From the NCBI GenBank assembly GCA_964562685.1, contig CAZLUP010000013.1, positions 8,883 to 72,882 of the forward strand: DNA of 64,000 bases, written 5' to 3'. A program made the translations under genes and the position numbers. Within the stretch, counting starts at the first letter, position 1. Each line of letters opens with the position of its first letter. Under the pieces are notes generated by a model, which was not told the DNA's origin, did no database searches, and saw only the letters and a program-made list of their open reading frames with translations. Source of the DNA: Stanieria sp964562685. Lineage in GTDB: Bacteria; Cyanobacteriota; Cyanobacteriia; Cyanobacteriales; Xenococcaceae. Positions 26,702 through 36,092 of the stretch are shown one piece after another.

Positions 26702-27043
26702 TTAATTCAGTGACATTGAAGCTTCAAAACTATCACGATTATCAAAAATTTCAAAAACGTTATCTAATTGAGTTAGTTCAAAAATCATTCGCACTGATGG
26801 CGTAACTGAACAAATGCTAAAACGACGATTTAGGTTTTGTGCCAAACGAAATCCTTTAATCAATGCCATTAATCCCGCACTATCCATAAATTCAACTTCT
26901 TTCATATCTACTAAAAAAATCGAGTCAGTTTGAGATTTTACTGCCTTGCTTAACTGCTCTAAAAATTCTGTTGCATTAGCAGCACTTACATAGCCTTGAG
27001 GTTGAAAAGAAGTTATTTTGTTATATATTGCAGTACTACTCAT
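26702..27043 (-). CDS. STAS-domain anti-sigma factor antagonist-like protein
   Basis: 113 residues, a single STAS domain. The phosphorylatable serine would be S55 in EFMDSAGLMAL, the canonical position, so the switch residue is intact. In the SpoIIAA/RsbV model the unphosphorylated protein frees a sigma factor or another target from a kinase/anti-sigma protein. No cognate kinase or phosphatase gene is adjacent. It is single and minus strand, with about 600 bp of non-coding DNA upstream. Confidence 0.88.
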   Translation of the reverse strand: MSSTAIYNKITSFQPQGYVSAANATEFLEQLSKAVKSQTDSIFLVDMKEVEFMDSAGLMALIKGFRLAQNLNRRFSICSVTPSVRMIFELTQLDNVFEIFDNRDSFEASMSLN

Positions 27044-27651
27044 TTCCTTTGTCTTCGTAAAAATTATATATTGCTTAAAAAATTAATTGTTTTTATTCCA
27101 TAGAGGATAATCTGTAAATTTACAGATAGCTACCTTGAACCATCAACTTCATAGAATCTTGATACATAAGTAAAAAAGATTTAAATTTTATTTGAAGTTA
27201 AGATAAATTAGGATAAGATGTGTCCAAAATAAACAATAGTTTCCGATCTAAACGATCAAGAAACTGTAAAGCCAATCAATAAATTTAAAGTCCTAATATA
27301 TTTATATTGTATTTGATTCATTTTTATCTCAGATAAAATACTGAAATTATTATTTTAATTCATCAATAGATATATTCCTTGAAATTATGGAATATATTAT
27401 CTACATTTTTTTTAATAAATTGTAACTGAAACTACAATTTGTTTTGTTACAAAAATAGTTTTTTCTTAAATCTAGAATATAAATGTAAAAAATACAGTAA
27501 TTGAACGAGTCAACTATTAGGTTCTTCTCCAAATGAAGGTTATATTGACAACTAATTCTCTTTAATTGATCAAAAAAATTTTTACATAAAATTTAGAGCT
27601 TGGCAGTTCAAATCAATGCTTGTTGTTAAACTAATCTCTGAGTTAATGTGC
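27044..27651. other. 608-bp gene-free AT-rich region
   Basis: Between the start of the STAS gene and the end of the 128-residue gene. I found no ORF with coding character, no tRNA signature and only a weak inverted repeat (AGTTTC/GAAACT around 27238-27270). It probably carries the STAS promoter; otherwise nothing is recognised. Confidence 0.5.
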
Positions 27652-28038
27652 CTAAACAGGATCAAATAAGTTGCGATTAGCTTGCCAAACTTTTTGAATA
27701 CAACAATTTAACTCTTGCTGAACTTGATTGTTTGTTTCGGAACTTACATCTAATTCTTGCAGTAGAGAAAACAAAGGTAAAATCTCTGTATCAAAAGCTA
27801 GTCTAAATAAACTCCCAGGTAATAGTAGATCGGAACTATGCTGAAGTGAAATGGCTTTATCGGCAATTGAGAGCGAAGATAAGTAATTTATCGAAGAATT
27901 GAAGAAAACTAGCAACAAAGGTCTAACCCAGCAATATTTTCGCTGAGGAATAATTTGAATAACTTCACAGTAAAGACAAAAATTATCTTGTTCTAAACAA
28001 ACAATTTGATTAGCTTGAAGTTGATTCACAGCTAGCAC
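27652..28038 (-). CDS. Unknown 128-residue protein downstream of the RNase gene
   Basis: 128 residues, mixed alpha/beta, with a hydrophobic stretch WVRPLLLVFF but no clear membrane anchor. It has several cysteines (VCLEQDNFCLYCEV) that do not form a recognised metal motif. The start lies 11 bp beyond the stop of the RNase II/R gene, so it is almost certainly the last gene of the rpmG-rpsR-RNase operon. A role in RNA or ribosome metabolism would be guilt by association only. Confidence 0.65.
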   Translation of the reverse strand: MLAVNQLQANQIVCLEQDNFCLYCEVIQIIPQRKYCWVRPLLLVFFNSSINYLSSLSIADKAISLQHSSDLLLPGSLFRLAFDTEILPLFSLLQELDVSSETNNQVQQELNCCIQKVWQANRNLFDPV

Positions 28039-28048
28039 AATAATTCAA

Positions 28049-30064
28049 CTAAACGGTTGCTTGAATTTCTGAAGGAGTAATTTCTCGAAAGCGAATTTCA
28101 TCTCGATGGGGATCTGCACGAGTCACCTGAACTTCTAAGCGATCGCCTAAAGTTACCGCTCTTTCAAAACGATGAGGTAATTCTAATCCTAAATCTTCTA
28201 ATAAAATAATTCCTAAGCGGTCTTCTTCTCTCAACCAACGTAATACTAACACGCCCCAGACGCGGTCGGAATTTCGCCGTAAATATTCTAATCCCCAATA
28301 ACGATTAGTTTGACGTTCTACTAAGGCAGCTTCATAGGCGGAATTGGCAACGCTATAAATAATTTCCTGTAACTGTTCTTGAGTAAATGGTAAACTCTCA
28401 TTTCGTAAATGAGCTTTAATCTGAAAGTGAGCTAACAAATCTGTATATCTCCTAATTGGAGAAGTAACTTGGATATAACTATCTAAACCAAGGCTCGCAT
28501 GGCGAGAAGGACTAGTACTGATTTCGCTACGAGGCATACAGCGACGCAAAGCACAAAAACGCACTGGTCCTGCTGGCAATTGTAAAAGTTCTTCTTCTGG
28601 AGGTAATTCTGGTTGTGGTTGTCCGCGAAAAGGTAGGGGTAAATTGTGTTCTTGCCCGTATTTGCCTGCCACTTCTCCAGCTAAAATCATCATTTCTGCG
28701 ACTAACTGCCGAGATTTTGACTCATCTAACAACTCAATAATAATTTCTTCGTTTTCTTTTACTTTAATCAAAGATTCGGGCATCAGAATTTGAATTGAGC
28801 CTTGTTTTTGCCTCCATTTCCTTCTTAAATTTGCCCATTTTGCTAATTCAGCAATTTCAGGTTCTTTAGTTACACCTAAATCAAGCATTTCATCGACATC
28901 ATCGTAAGTCAGTCGATAGGTAGGTCGAATCAAAGTTGGATGAATACTATACTCTTTGACTAATCCTGTTTCGTCAAGCACAACGCCAAAACTCAACGCT
29001 GGACAAGTTTGACCTTGAATTAAACTCATCGGTCCGGTGGCAAGCTCCGAAGGAAACATTGAAATCATTCCTGTCGGCAAATATAAGCTAGTGCTACGAC
29101 GACGTGCTTCTAAATCGAGTTCGTCTCCAGGTGCAACTATTCGACTCGGATCAGCAATATGGATCCACAGTTTAGCTGCTTTGCCATCATCGCCATATTC
29201 GATGCTTAAACCATCATCTATTTCTTCTGTACTCTCATCATCAATCGTGTAAACTTTCAGATGAGTCAAATCAAGACGGTTTGAGTCAGAGTCAAACGGC
29301 GGAGATTGAAGATAAAATTGCGCCACATCAAGTACCTTTTTGGAAAAATACGTAGGATAAGAACTACGTCGTAGAAATAAGTTTTCATGTTTGCTCCACA
29401 ATCCTAAATCTACTAATAACTCAAATGCTGCTTGGGAATCAGTTCCTCTTTTTGCTAAACTCAGAATTTCTTGAGCTACACGAGAATTATATTCTGGTTG
29501 AATCACAAATTTTTCCAAGGTTTCCAGCTTATTGCGATCGCTTTCTGTCCATTCTACTGGTTTTCCTGCTAAAGCTTGTTGAAGATGATTGATAAATTCT
29601 TCTTTTTCGCGATTCTTTTGTTGTTCTACTTCTAGTTGATGTTTAATTTCTTCAACTTGTGCTGCTGAACGGGGTTCGTAAGCATCACCTTTATTTTTAA
29701 AATAAATTTTATCTTGACTTAAGAGAAGATGAGCAGCGTAACACAAAGCTGGCGATTGGTCAGAAAATAGTAATTCAGCCATTTGTTGGGGTGTAACTAA
29801 ATCACCATCTTCTACCAATATTTCCCAAGCTACTTCTAAACTACTGGGATCGAGGTAAGATTGAGCTTCCTTAATAAAACTAGAAATGTCAGAGGGCTTG
29901 TACAAACCATCGTTGACGGTATATTCTACGCGCTGAGTACGTATTTTGTGTGACTGCCCACTTTCATCAATAACAATCCAATCTTTTTTTCCTTCTGGTC
30001 GTTCGACAACTGCAAGACGACGCTCTCCTTGTATTCTGAATTCAATCAGTGTTCCCTTTTCCAC
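28049..30064 (-). CDS. RNase II/R family 3'-5' exoribonuclease (Zam/VacB type)
   Basis: 671 residues starting at a GTG. The RNB catalytic domain runs from about residue 265, with DDESTEEIDDGLSIE supplying the acidic metal ligands. One position of the usual Asp set is Glu, which may be normal in this subfamily. The later segments (LPLPFRGQ, then ASLGLDSYIQVTSPIRRYTDLLAH) are diagnostic, and an S1-like tail ends the protein. Synechocystis has a related gene, zam, named for acetazolamide resistance. It trims or degrades RNA in the cytoplasm. It follows rpsR by 98 bp. Confidence 0.92.
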   Translation of the reverse strand: MEKGTLIEFRIQGERRLAVVERPEGKKDWIVIDESGQSHKIRTQRVEYTVNDGLYKPSDISSFIKEAQSYLDPSSLEVAWEILVEDGDLVTPQQMAELLFSDQSPALCYAAHLLLSQDKIYFKNKGDAYEPRSAAQVEEIKHQLEVEQQKNREKEEFINHLQQALAGKPVEWTESDRNKLETLEKFVIQPEYNSRVAQEILSLAKRGTDSQAAFELLVDLGLWSKHENLFLRRSSYPTYFSKKVLDVAQFYLQSPPFDSDSNRLDLTHLKVYTIDDESTEEIDDGLSIEYGDDGKAAKLWIHIADPSRIVAPGDELDLEARRRSTSLYLPTGMISMFPSELATGPMSLIQGQTCPALSFGVVLDETGLVKEYSIHPTLIRPTYRLTYDDVDEMLDLGVTKEPEIAELAKWANLRRKWRQKQGSIQILMPESLIKVKENEEIIIELLDESKSRQLVAEMMILAGEVAGKYGQEHNLPLPFRGQPQPELPPEEELLQLPAGPVRFCALRRCMPRSEISTSPSRHASLGLDSYIQVTSPIRRYTDLLAHFQIKAHLRNESLPFTQEQLQEIIYSVANSAYEAALVERQTNRYWGLEYLRRNSDRVWGVLVLRWLREEDRLGIILLEDLGLELPHRFERAVTLGDRLEVQVTRADPHRDEIRFREITPSEIQATV

Positions 30065-30162
30065 CAGCTTTGTGCTTTAACATTGATTTTACGACTTAAT
30101 ATTCAGTCTACCTTTTTGAACTTCAATCTGTCCTAACCAGAAGAAAATTAGTTTGGCGTTAA

Positions 30163-30378
30163 TTAGCCTTCTGCATTAATAAAAGGCAATAAAGCTATCA
30201 AACGAGCTTTTTTAACCGCATCAGTTAAATCTCTTTGCTGTTGAGCGGTTAAACCAGTGATCCGGCGGGGTAAAATTTTTCCTCTTTCAGTGATGAATTT
30301 ACGTAATAATTCAATATCTTTATAATCAATCGGATCGCTAGGTTTGATGGGTGAAAGACGTTTACGATAATATGCCAT
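30163..30378 (-). CDS. rpsR: Ribosomal protein bS18
   Basis: 71 residues, the normal size. The core DYKDIELLRKFITERGKILPRRITG and TAQQQRDLTDAVKKARLIALLPF are diagnostic. It binds the 30S platform with bS6. It follows rpmG by 53 bp, a pairing seen in cyanobacteria and plastids, and the RNase gene follows. Confidence 0.98.
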   Translation of the reverse strand: MAYYRKRLSPIKPSDPIDYKDIELLRKFITERGKILPRRITGLTAQQQRDLTDAVKKARLIALLPFINAEG

Positions 30379-30431
30379 TGTTTTTGCTTAAATTGAATAT
30401 CTATGTTGACTACTAAATTAATTGATTTTAA

Positions 30432-30626
30432 TTACTTAATTTCTTTATGAACTGTGTGCTTGTTGCAATGGGTACAAAACTTTTTCAGTTCTAATCTGCC
30501 TGTAGTGTTACGACGGTTTTTGCTGGTTGTGTAACGAGATACTCCAGCAGAACGTTTGTTAAGATTAGTGCGACACTCAGTGCATTCTAAATTAATAATA
30601 ATGCGGACACCTTTTTTACTTGCCAT
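30432..30626 (-). CDS. rpmG: Ribosomal protein bL33
   Basis: 64 residues with N-terminal MASKKGVRIIINLECTEC and C-terminal FCTHCNKHTVHKEIK. Both CxxC pairs are present, so this is the zinc-binding version of L33. It is the first gene of the operon; the hairpin-rich stretch at 30681-30800 lies upstream. Confidence 0.98.
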   Translation of the reverse strand: MASKKGVRIIINLECTECRTNLNKRSAGVSRYTTSKNRRNTTGRLELKKFCTHCNKHTVHKEIK

Positions 30627-30680
30627 TGTTCCAAGGAAAATTAATTACAACTTATAGAGTTATCTATATTAATGATGAAA

Positions 30681-30800
30681 TGCATCGACGTGTAGTCGCT
30701 ACAAAATCACCGTGTTGATGGGTTTTACAAGCTCTGGAGTTTAACGCCAGGCATTATCCCTCACGAAGTGAAGGCAACACCAAATGCCCCAACAGGGCGA
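30681..30800 (-). other. Hairpin-rich non-coding element upstream of rpmG
   Basis: About 120 bases, more GC-rich than the surroundings, with several potential stems read on the minus strand. GGGC-type pairing lies around 30786-30798. GGCATT/AATGCC (30783-30788 with 30750-30755) encloses a 7-bp hairpin, CCTTCAC-TTC-GTGAGGG (30758-30774, one G-U). CTGG/CCAG (30734-30737, 30747-30750) and CGAC/GTCG (30686-30689, 30695-30698) are also present. The first two stems share bases and are mutually exclusive. It could be an rpmG leader, a small RNA or the decayed end of an IS200/IS605-type element. No family is recognised. Confidence 0.4.
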
Positions 30801-30819
30801 AGTACTGTTCACACGCAAA

Positions 30820-31353
30820 TCAATATTTTCGCATACTATTCTTAATTTGAGCAAGTAATTTTTTGAGTCTTAGGTCTAAAGAGTAACCTCTAGGAGTTTG
30901 GATCAAAATCGTTAAAGCTAAACGGTCATGAAAAGCTTGGTTTAATTCTTCGTCAGTAAAAGCTATGCCACAGTCTACTAATAGAGGGGTAAGTAACAAT
31001 AACATTGACAAACCATTTCTCAAGTTAATTTCTAACCCGTACATAGCTAGCACCGCAATGAAACCAAGAATTCCTTCTCTTTTTCCTAAGGTAACTAAAT
31101 CGGGAACTTTATTAAAACGGGCATCAATAATTTTCATATCTAATGCCCAACGACCTAAACTTTGACCTTGATTTTTGTCGACTAAGATAACTCTCATGGC
31201 TAGCCAACCAAGCAGAAAAATTAACCATTGGATGGAATTACCAAAAAAAGAACTAACAAACCAAACTGTGACAAAATCAATTAAAAAAGCTCCTACTCTT
31301 CTTTCGATGGGTACTTTAGGAAAACGTCTGTAGCTTAATTCATCAGGAGACAT
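30820..31353 (-). CDS. RDD-family membrane protein
   Basis: 177 residues with about four hydrophobic segments. The family name comes from conserved Arg-Asp-Asp; here the corresponding region reads RRVGAFLIDFVTVW, with DKNQGQSLGRWALDMKII between membrane segments. RDD proteins are poorly understood; some have been linked to ion transport. It is divergent from moeA across 63 bp containing a HIP1 site. The hairpin-rich element and rpmG lie downstream. Confidence 0.8.
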   Translation of the reverse strand: MSPDELSYRRFPKVPIERRVGAFLIDFVTVWFVSSFFGNSIQWLIFLLGWLAMRVILVDKNQGQSLGRWALDMKIIDARFNKVPDLVTLGKREGILGFIAVLAMYGLEINLRNGLSMLLLLTPLLVDCGIAFTDEELNQAFHDRLALTILIQTPRGYSLDLRLKKLLAQIKNSMRKY

Positions 31354-31416
31354 AGCGATCGCTTTTGAGATATTTGTTAAATTGATTAAAGCAAGTAATT
31401 CTTCAGTTATTCATCC

Positions 31417-32652
31417 ATGCTATCAGCCAAACAAGCAGAAGCCGTTATTCTCAATTTAGTCCAACCTTTAAGCTCTCAACAAGATGTAGAAATAATTGAT
31501 TTAGAAACTGCTAATTTACGGATTTTGGCAACCTCAGTAAGTAGTAAATTGGATTTTCCCTATTGGGATAACTCTGCCATGGATGGTTATGCTGTGTGCT
31601 ATGAAGATGTCAAAAACTGTAATAACGAGCATCCCCGAATTTTAGAAATTGTCGAAGAAATTCCTGCTGGTTACCAACCAAAAACTACAATTAAATCGGG
31701 ACAAGCAGCCCGTATTTTTACAGGAGCAATGATGCCAGCAGGGGCTGATACAATTGTGATTCAAGAAAATACGATCAGAGAAGGGAATCAAGTCAAGATT
31801 TTTGCTGCTCCTCAACCACAAGAATTTGTACGTCATCGAGGCTCTTTTTATCGGGCAGGAGAACCAATGTTACAACCTGGGATTGTAATTAACCCTCCTG
31901 AGATAGCTGTTTTAGCTACAGCCCAGTGTACCAAAATACCAGTTTATCGTCGTCCTAAAGTAGCCATTTTATCTACAGGAGATGAATTAGTCACGCCAGA
32001 TCAACCTATGCAACCAGGACAAATTGTTGATTCTAATCAATATGCCTTAGCCAGTTTTGTGACTAGTAATGGTGGTATTCCAATCAAGTTAGGAATTATT
32101 CCCGATGATCGTCAACAGTTAACTAAGGCGATTGCATCTGCAATTGAATCAGCCGATTTAGTTTTATCTACTGGTGGTGTTTCAGTAGGGGATTATGATT
32201 ATGTCGAACAGATTTTGGCTCAATTGGGGGGAGAAATTCAGATTAGTTCCGTGGCGGTTAAACCTGGAAAACCTCTTACTGTTGCTAAATTTGCCAATGG
32301 TTGCGTTTACTTTGGTATTCCTGGTAATCCTGTTTCAGCCTTAGTAAGTTGTTGGCGTTTTGTCCAACCAGCCTTAAAAAAATTATCAGGATTAAACCAT
32401 AATTGGCAACCTACATTTATTAAAGCACGTACTCTTGATCGCTTAAGGTCTGGAGGCAAAAGAGAAACTTATCTTTGGGGCAAATTACATTTAGTTGATG
32501 GTATTTATAAATTTGCTTTGGCTGGTGGTAGTCACAATTCGGGTAATTTAATTAATTTGGCACAAACTAATAGTTTGGCAGTAATTCCCATTGGTCAAAC
32601 TGAGATTGAGCCTGGGGAACAAGTGGAAGTTATGCAAGTTAGTTATTTTTAA
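31417..32652 (+). CDS. moeA: Molybdopterin molybdenumtransferase
   Basis: 411 residues, standard for MoeA. Visible motifs are FPYWDNSAMDGYAV near residue 50, IFTGAMMPAGADTIV, AILSTGDELV, STGGVSVGDYDYV and FGIPGNPVSALV. It inserts molybdate into adenylylated molybdopterin to finish the molybdenum cofactor. Another cofactor gene, moaA, is 18 kb away in this window, so the pathway genes are dispersed. A convergent hairpin follows. Confidence 0.96.
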   Translation: MLSAKQAEAVILNLVQPLSSQQDVEIIDLETANLRILATSVSSKLDFPYWDNSAMDGYAVCYEDVKNCNNEHPRILEIVEEIPAGYQPKTTIKSGQAARIFTGAMMPAGADTIVIQENTIREGNQVKIFAAPQPQEFVRHRGSFYRAGEPMLQPGIVINPPEIAVLATAQCTKIPVYRRPKVAILSTGDELVTPDQPMQPGQIVDSNQYALASFVTSNGGIPIKLGIIPDDRQQLTKAIASAIESADLVLSTGGVSVGDYDYVEQILAQLGGEIQISSVAVKPGKPLTVAKFANGCVYFGIPGNPVSALVSCWRFVQPALKKLSGLNHNWQPTFIKARTLDRLRSGGKRETYLWGKLHLVDGIYKFALAGGSHNSGNLINLAQTNSLAVIPIGQTEIEPGEQVEVMQVSYF

Positions 32653-32678
32653 AATCCCAAAGCTCTCAGACAAGAAAA

Positions 32679-32725
32679 AGCGAGCCATTGACAATAGATT
32701 GAGACAATCAATCGTTAAACTCGCT
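32679..32725. terminator. Convergent hairpin between moeA and the GH57 gene
   Basis: AGCGAG (32679-32684) pairs with CTCGCT (32720-32725). Inside it a second stem (GATTG/CAATC) and TTGAC/GTTAA can extend the fold. It sits between the ends of two convergent genes. There is no long T run. Confidence 0.4.
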
Positions 32726-32764
32726 AGATTATGATTATTTAGTTTAAAGAGAATTAATCAGTCA

Positions 32765-34354
32765 TCAAAGAGGACGATAAACTCGATAATTAATACTTGG
32801 GAAGATATTATCGATTTCTTCAACTTTTTCTAACCAACCAGAGTCAATTTTTCCAATTAAGATATCTTCGTAGAGTTTGTTAAAGCGTAGAAGATGCGAT
32901 CGCGTGCGTCGAACTGCATATGGTACCATAGTTCCAGTACGCATGATAAACGCCCAGTCCGAAGATTGTGCTAAGAGCAATTCTCTTGCTGCTTGATTTA
33001 AAGCCTTCCATTCCAACTCGTCTACTGGTTCACGACAAGCTAGTTTAATCATCCGTTCGGCTGCCTTATGTAAATGAGGATAAATCCAAGCATTGGTTTC
33101 ATTGAGCCAATATTCATGGAATCCTTTATAACCCCAACTAGATTGAGAAGGACGAGCAACTTGCTGAGTCGGATTTTGACGCAAATAATCAGCAAGATGA
33201 GTCATCTCAAAGGTATTTTGGTCATACCAAACTTTGCGGAAGAGGAAATCAATAAACCAAGGACCCTCATACCACCAGTGACCAAATAATTCTGCATCAT
33301 AGGGAGAAATTACAATAGGAGGACGTTGCATCACTCCAGCTAAATGCTGAATTTGTTGCCCCCGATTGTACATAAAATTCCCTGCGTGTTCGGCTGCTTT
33401 TTCCCGCGCCCAATAAGGATCGTAGAGAGCTTTTTCTGATAATCCTCCGTCCCGAGCCGTGATTTTATGATATTTAATTCCTGTATTTTTCCGTTGACCA
33501 TTGGGCATGATATAGGGCTTAATATATTCATATTCAGCTTCCCAACCCAAGTCTTTATAAAACTCCCGATATTCAGGATCGCCTGGATAACCAACTTGAG
33601 AAGACCATACCTGTTGAGAAGATTCGTGGTCACGACCAAAGGCAGCCACGCCAGATTCAGTAAAGATCGGTGCATAAGTACCAAAACGAGGTCGAGGACG
33701 AGCATAAAGCAAACCATGTCCATCCATGAGAAAATAGCGCAAACCTGCATCCGCTAGCATACGCTCTAGTCCTTCATAGTAGGCGCATTCTGGTAACCAA
33801 ATTCCTTTTGGTGGACGACCAAAATTTTCTTCGTAATGTTCGCAAGCGACTTTTATTTGTGACCAAACTGCTTCAGGATACATCTTCATCAGGGGAAGAT
33901 AACCATGAGTAGCTCCACAAGTAATGATGTCGAGGTTATTGCTATCAAGAAATTGTTTAAAAGCTGTAACTAAATCGCGGTTATAACGTTCCCAAGTATG
34001 GCGAATTTGACTAAAAGAGTTAGCATAATGTTCAGCAAGATAACGAATATGACCATTATGTTCGTTGTGATCAATTTCTTTTTCTGCTAATTCTTGTAAA
34101 AGAGCTAAATGATCATCGTAGCGTTCTTGCAGAAGAGGATCTCGCAGCATTGACACCAAAGGAGGTGTCATACTCATGGTCATTTTGAAGTCAATTCCGT
34201 CTCGTTTTAAATTTTCAAAAACATGGAGTAAAGGAATGTAGGTTTCTGTAATGGCTTCAAATAACCATTCTTCTTCTAAAACATAATCGCTTTCTGGGTG
34301 CCTGACAAAGGGTAAATGGGCGTGAAGAACAAGAGCAAGATAACCAAGAGCCAT
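32765..34354 (-). CDS. GH57 family 1,4-alpha-glucan branching enzyme-like protein
   Basis: 529 residues. The GH57 conserved regions appear in order: HAHLPFVRHPE at the N-terminus, the nucleophile Glu in IWLPECAYYEG, the acid/base Asp in SPYDAELFGHWWYEG, then a C-terminal helical DUF1957-like domain. Members of this group with this length and motif set are branching enzymes that make alpha-1,6 branches in glycogen; some homologues show mainly hydrolysis. The protein should be cytoplasmic. It is convergent with moeA and divergent from sasA. Confidence 0.88.
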   Translation of the reverse strand: MALGYLALVLHAHLPFVRHPESDYVLEEEWLFEAITETYIPLLHVFENLKRDGIDFKMTMSMTPPLVSMLRDPLLQERYDDHLALLQELAEKEIDHNEHNGHIRYLAEHYANSFSQIRHTWERYNRDLVTAFKQFLDSNNLDIITCGATHGYLPLMKMYPEAVWSQIKVACEHYEENFGRPPKGIWLPECAYYEGLERMLADAGLRYFLMDGHGLLYARPRPRFGTYAPIFTESGVAAFGRDHESSQQVWSSQVGYPGDPEYREFYKDLGWEAEYEYIKPYIMPNGQRKNTGIKYHKITARDGGLSEKALYDPYWAREKAAEHAGNFMYNRGQQIQHLAGVMQRPPIVISPYDAELFGHWWYEGPWFIDFLFRKVWYDQNTFEMTHLADYLRQNPTQQVARPSQSSWGYKGFHEYWLNETNAWIYPHLHKAAERMIKLACREPVDELEWKALNQAARELLLAQSSDWAFIMRTGTMVPYAVRRTRSHLLRFNKLYEDILIGKIDSGWLEKVEEIDNIFPSINYRVYRPL

Positions 34355-34603
34355 GATAATATTTCCGCGATATTTTTTTTGATGAGTAAGAGGCTAGGGC
34401 AAATTAGATAAGGTTTATAATATCTTAAGATTATCTAACATAAAGTTCAGTTAAAAACAGGAAGTCCTAAATACATTGATCAATCATGCTTACTTTTACG
34501 AGAGTAAATATTTCCAAATCTGTTAAATAGACATTAAAATACAATCTATCGTTAAAGTAATGTTAGTTAAATATCAAACTCAATCTCTCTTGAAGTTTTT
34601 TAG

Positions 34604-35788
34604 TTGTCTTATATAGTGTTGCAATCTGACAGTCAGCAGATAGGGTTTAACCAAGATGTTTCTAAACCAGAAACGCTCCAGTTGCTTTTGTTTGTTAATG
34701 AGCATCCTACTTCCCAAGAGTATATTCGACGTGTCAAAACCTATTTGGAAAATTTACAAGCCGAATATCCTTTTGAGTTACAGGTCATTGAAATTGGCAA
34801 ACAACCTCATTTAGTAGAACATTTTAAGTTGATTGCGACTCCTGCTTTGGTCAAGATCAATCCTGCTCCAAGACAAACTTTGGCTGGGAGTAATTTAATC
34901 GATCAACTTCAACAATGGTGGCCACGATGGCAAGCTTCAGCACAAGTAAATTTAAAAGAACAAAGTTCAGAGGTTGAGAAATGTTTATCTTTTGGGGAAG
35001 ATAATTCGGTAAAATATTCTGCTGAATTAATCAGATTATCTGATAAAATTTTCGCTTTACAAAGAGAAAAAGAAGAACTTCAAGAGCAACTGCGTTTCAA
35101 AGAGCAAATTTTAGCTATGTTAGCACATGATCTTCGTAGTCCTTTGACAGCAGCTTCGATCGCAGTAGAAACTTTAGAGATATCATTTAGTCAACCAGAC
35201 CGAGAAAAAGCTAAAAAACTTAGAGGTCAATTATTTAAACAAGCGAGAAAACAATTTCAAATCATGAATAAAATGATCGCTGATTTATTGCAAACCTCTA
35301 AAAATGTTGGTTCTCAACTACACATAGAACCATCAAAATTATACCTACAACCTTTGTGCAAAGATATCATTCATCAATTGAGCGATCGCGTCTCAGGAAA
35401 ATCTCAACAATTGACAGCAGATCTTCCTCAAGATGTACCACCTGTCTATGCTGATGAAGAGTTAGTCCGTCAGGTAATTATTAATTTATTAGAAAATGCC
35501 ATTAAATATACTCCAGAAGGAGGAAAAATTAATTTATCGATCTTGCATCGCACTAATCAAAAAGTTCAATTAAGTCTTTGTGATAATGGTCCGGGCATTC
35601 CAGCAGAAAAACAAGAGCGAATTTTTGAAGGTCATTTCCGCTTAAAACGCGATCGTTCTAAAGAGGGTTATGGTTTAGGTTTGTCTCTGTGTCGTAAAAT
35701 TATTTGTTCTCACTACGGTCAAATATGGGTAGATAGTTCCCCTGGTGGTGGAAGTTGTTTTCACTTCACTTTGCCAGCCTATCGATGA
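34604..35788 (+). CDS. sasA: Adaptive-response sensory kinase SasA
   Basis: 394 residues. The N-terminal thioredoxin-like KaiB-type domain (about 22-108) is followed by a coiled linker and a HisKA domain, with the phosphoacceptor H175 in AMLAHDLRSPLTAASIA. The HATPase has N, G1 and G2 boxes (NLLENAIKYTPEGG, DNGPGIP, GYGLGLSLC). SasA binds KaiC and passes the clock signal to RpaA. The start is uncertain: TTG at 34604, GTG at 34616 and TTG at 34619 are all in frame and none has a strong Shine-Dalgarno. KaiABC genes are not in the window. Confidence 0.95.
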   Translation: MSYIVLQSDSQQIGFNQDVSKPETLQLLLFVNEHPTSQEYIRRVKTYLENLQAEYPFELQVIEIGKQPHLVEHFKLIATPALVKINPAPRQTLAGSNLIDQLQQWWPRWQASAQVNLKEQSSEVEKCLSFGEDNSVKYSAELIRLSDKIFALQREKEELQEQLRFKEQILAMLAHDLRSPLTAASIAVETLEISFSQPDREKAKKLRGQLFKQARKQFQIMNKMIADLLQTSKNVGSQLHIEPSKLYLQPLCKDIIHQLSDRVSGKSQQLTADLPQDVPPVYADEELVRQVIINLLENAIKYTPEGGKINLSILHRTNQKVQLSLCDNGPGIPAEKQERIFEGHFRLKRDRSKEGYGLGLSLCRKIICSHYGQIWVDSSPGGGSCFHFTLPAYR

Positions 35789-36092
35789 CAGTTATCAGTT
35801 ATCAGTTACCAGTTATTTGGAATGTTTGTACAGTTATTCAATTTTTGAAAAGAGAAAATAGTTGATGATCGATCAAATTGAGAAATAATCAACCATCAAC
35901 TTAAAAATTCTGGTATTGAGGGCGGAGATGAGTTTAGAGTCTTTTATTACTAGCAGTTAAGTCATACCAAATTAAATACACTGGTGAAGAAAAAACAGGA
36001 AACAGAAAATCGTAATCAGTCACCAGTTATTAATTTGATTTTGAATTATGAACTATAAACTTTGAATTATTTTTTTGTGTAATTGATTCTGC
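35789..36092. repeat. Intergenic region with CAGTTA(T/C) short repeats
   Basis: 304 bp between sasA and cysA. It begins with several copies of CAGTTATCAGTTACCAG-type words (35790-35815), the low-complexity repeat also found at 37210-37264, 41217-41268, 49911-49940 and 55941-55999. No gene is seen. Confidence 0.55.

Noticed and set aside
33340..33757. Antisense ORFs of 96-136 codons within the GH57 gene
   Set aside because: They overlap a full-length, well-supported enzyme gene and show no family motifs of their own.
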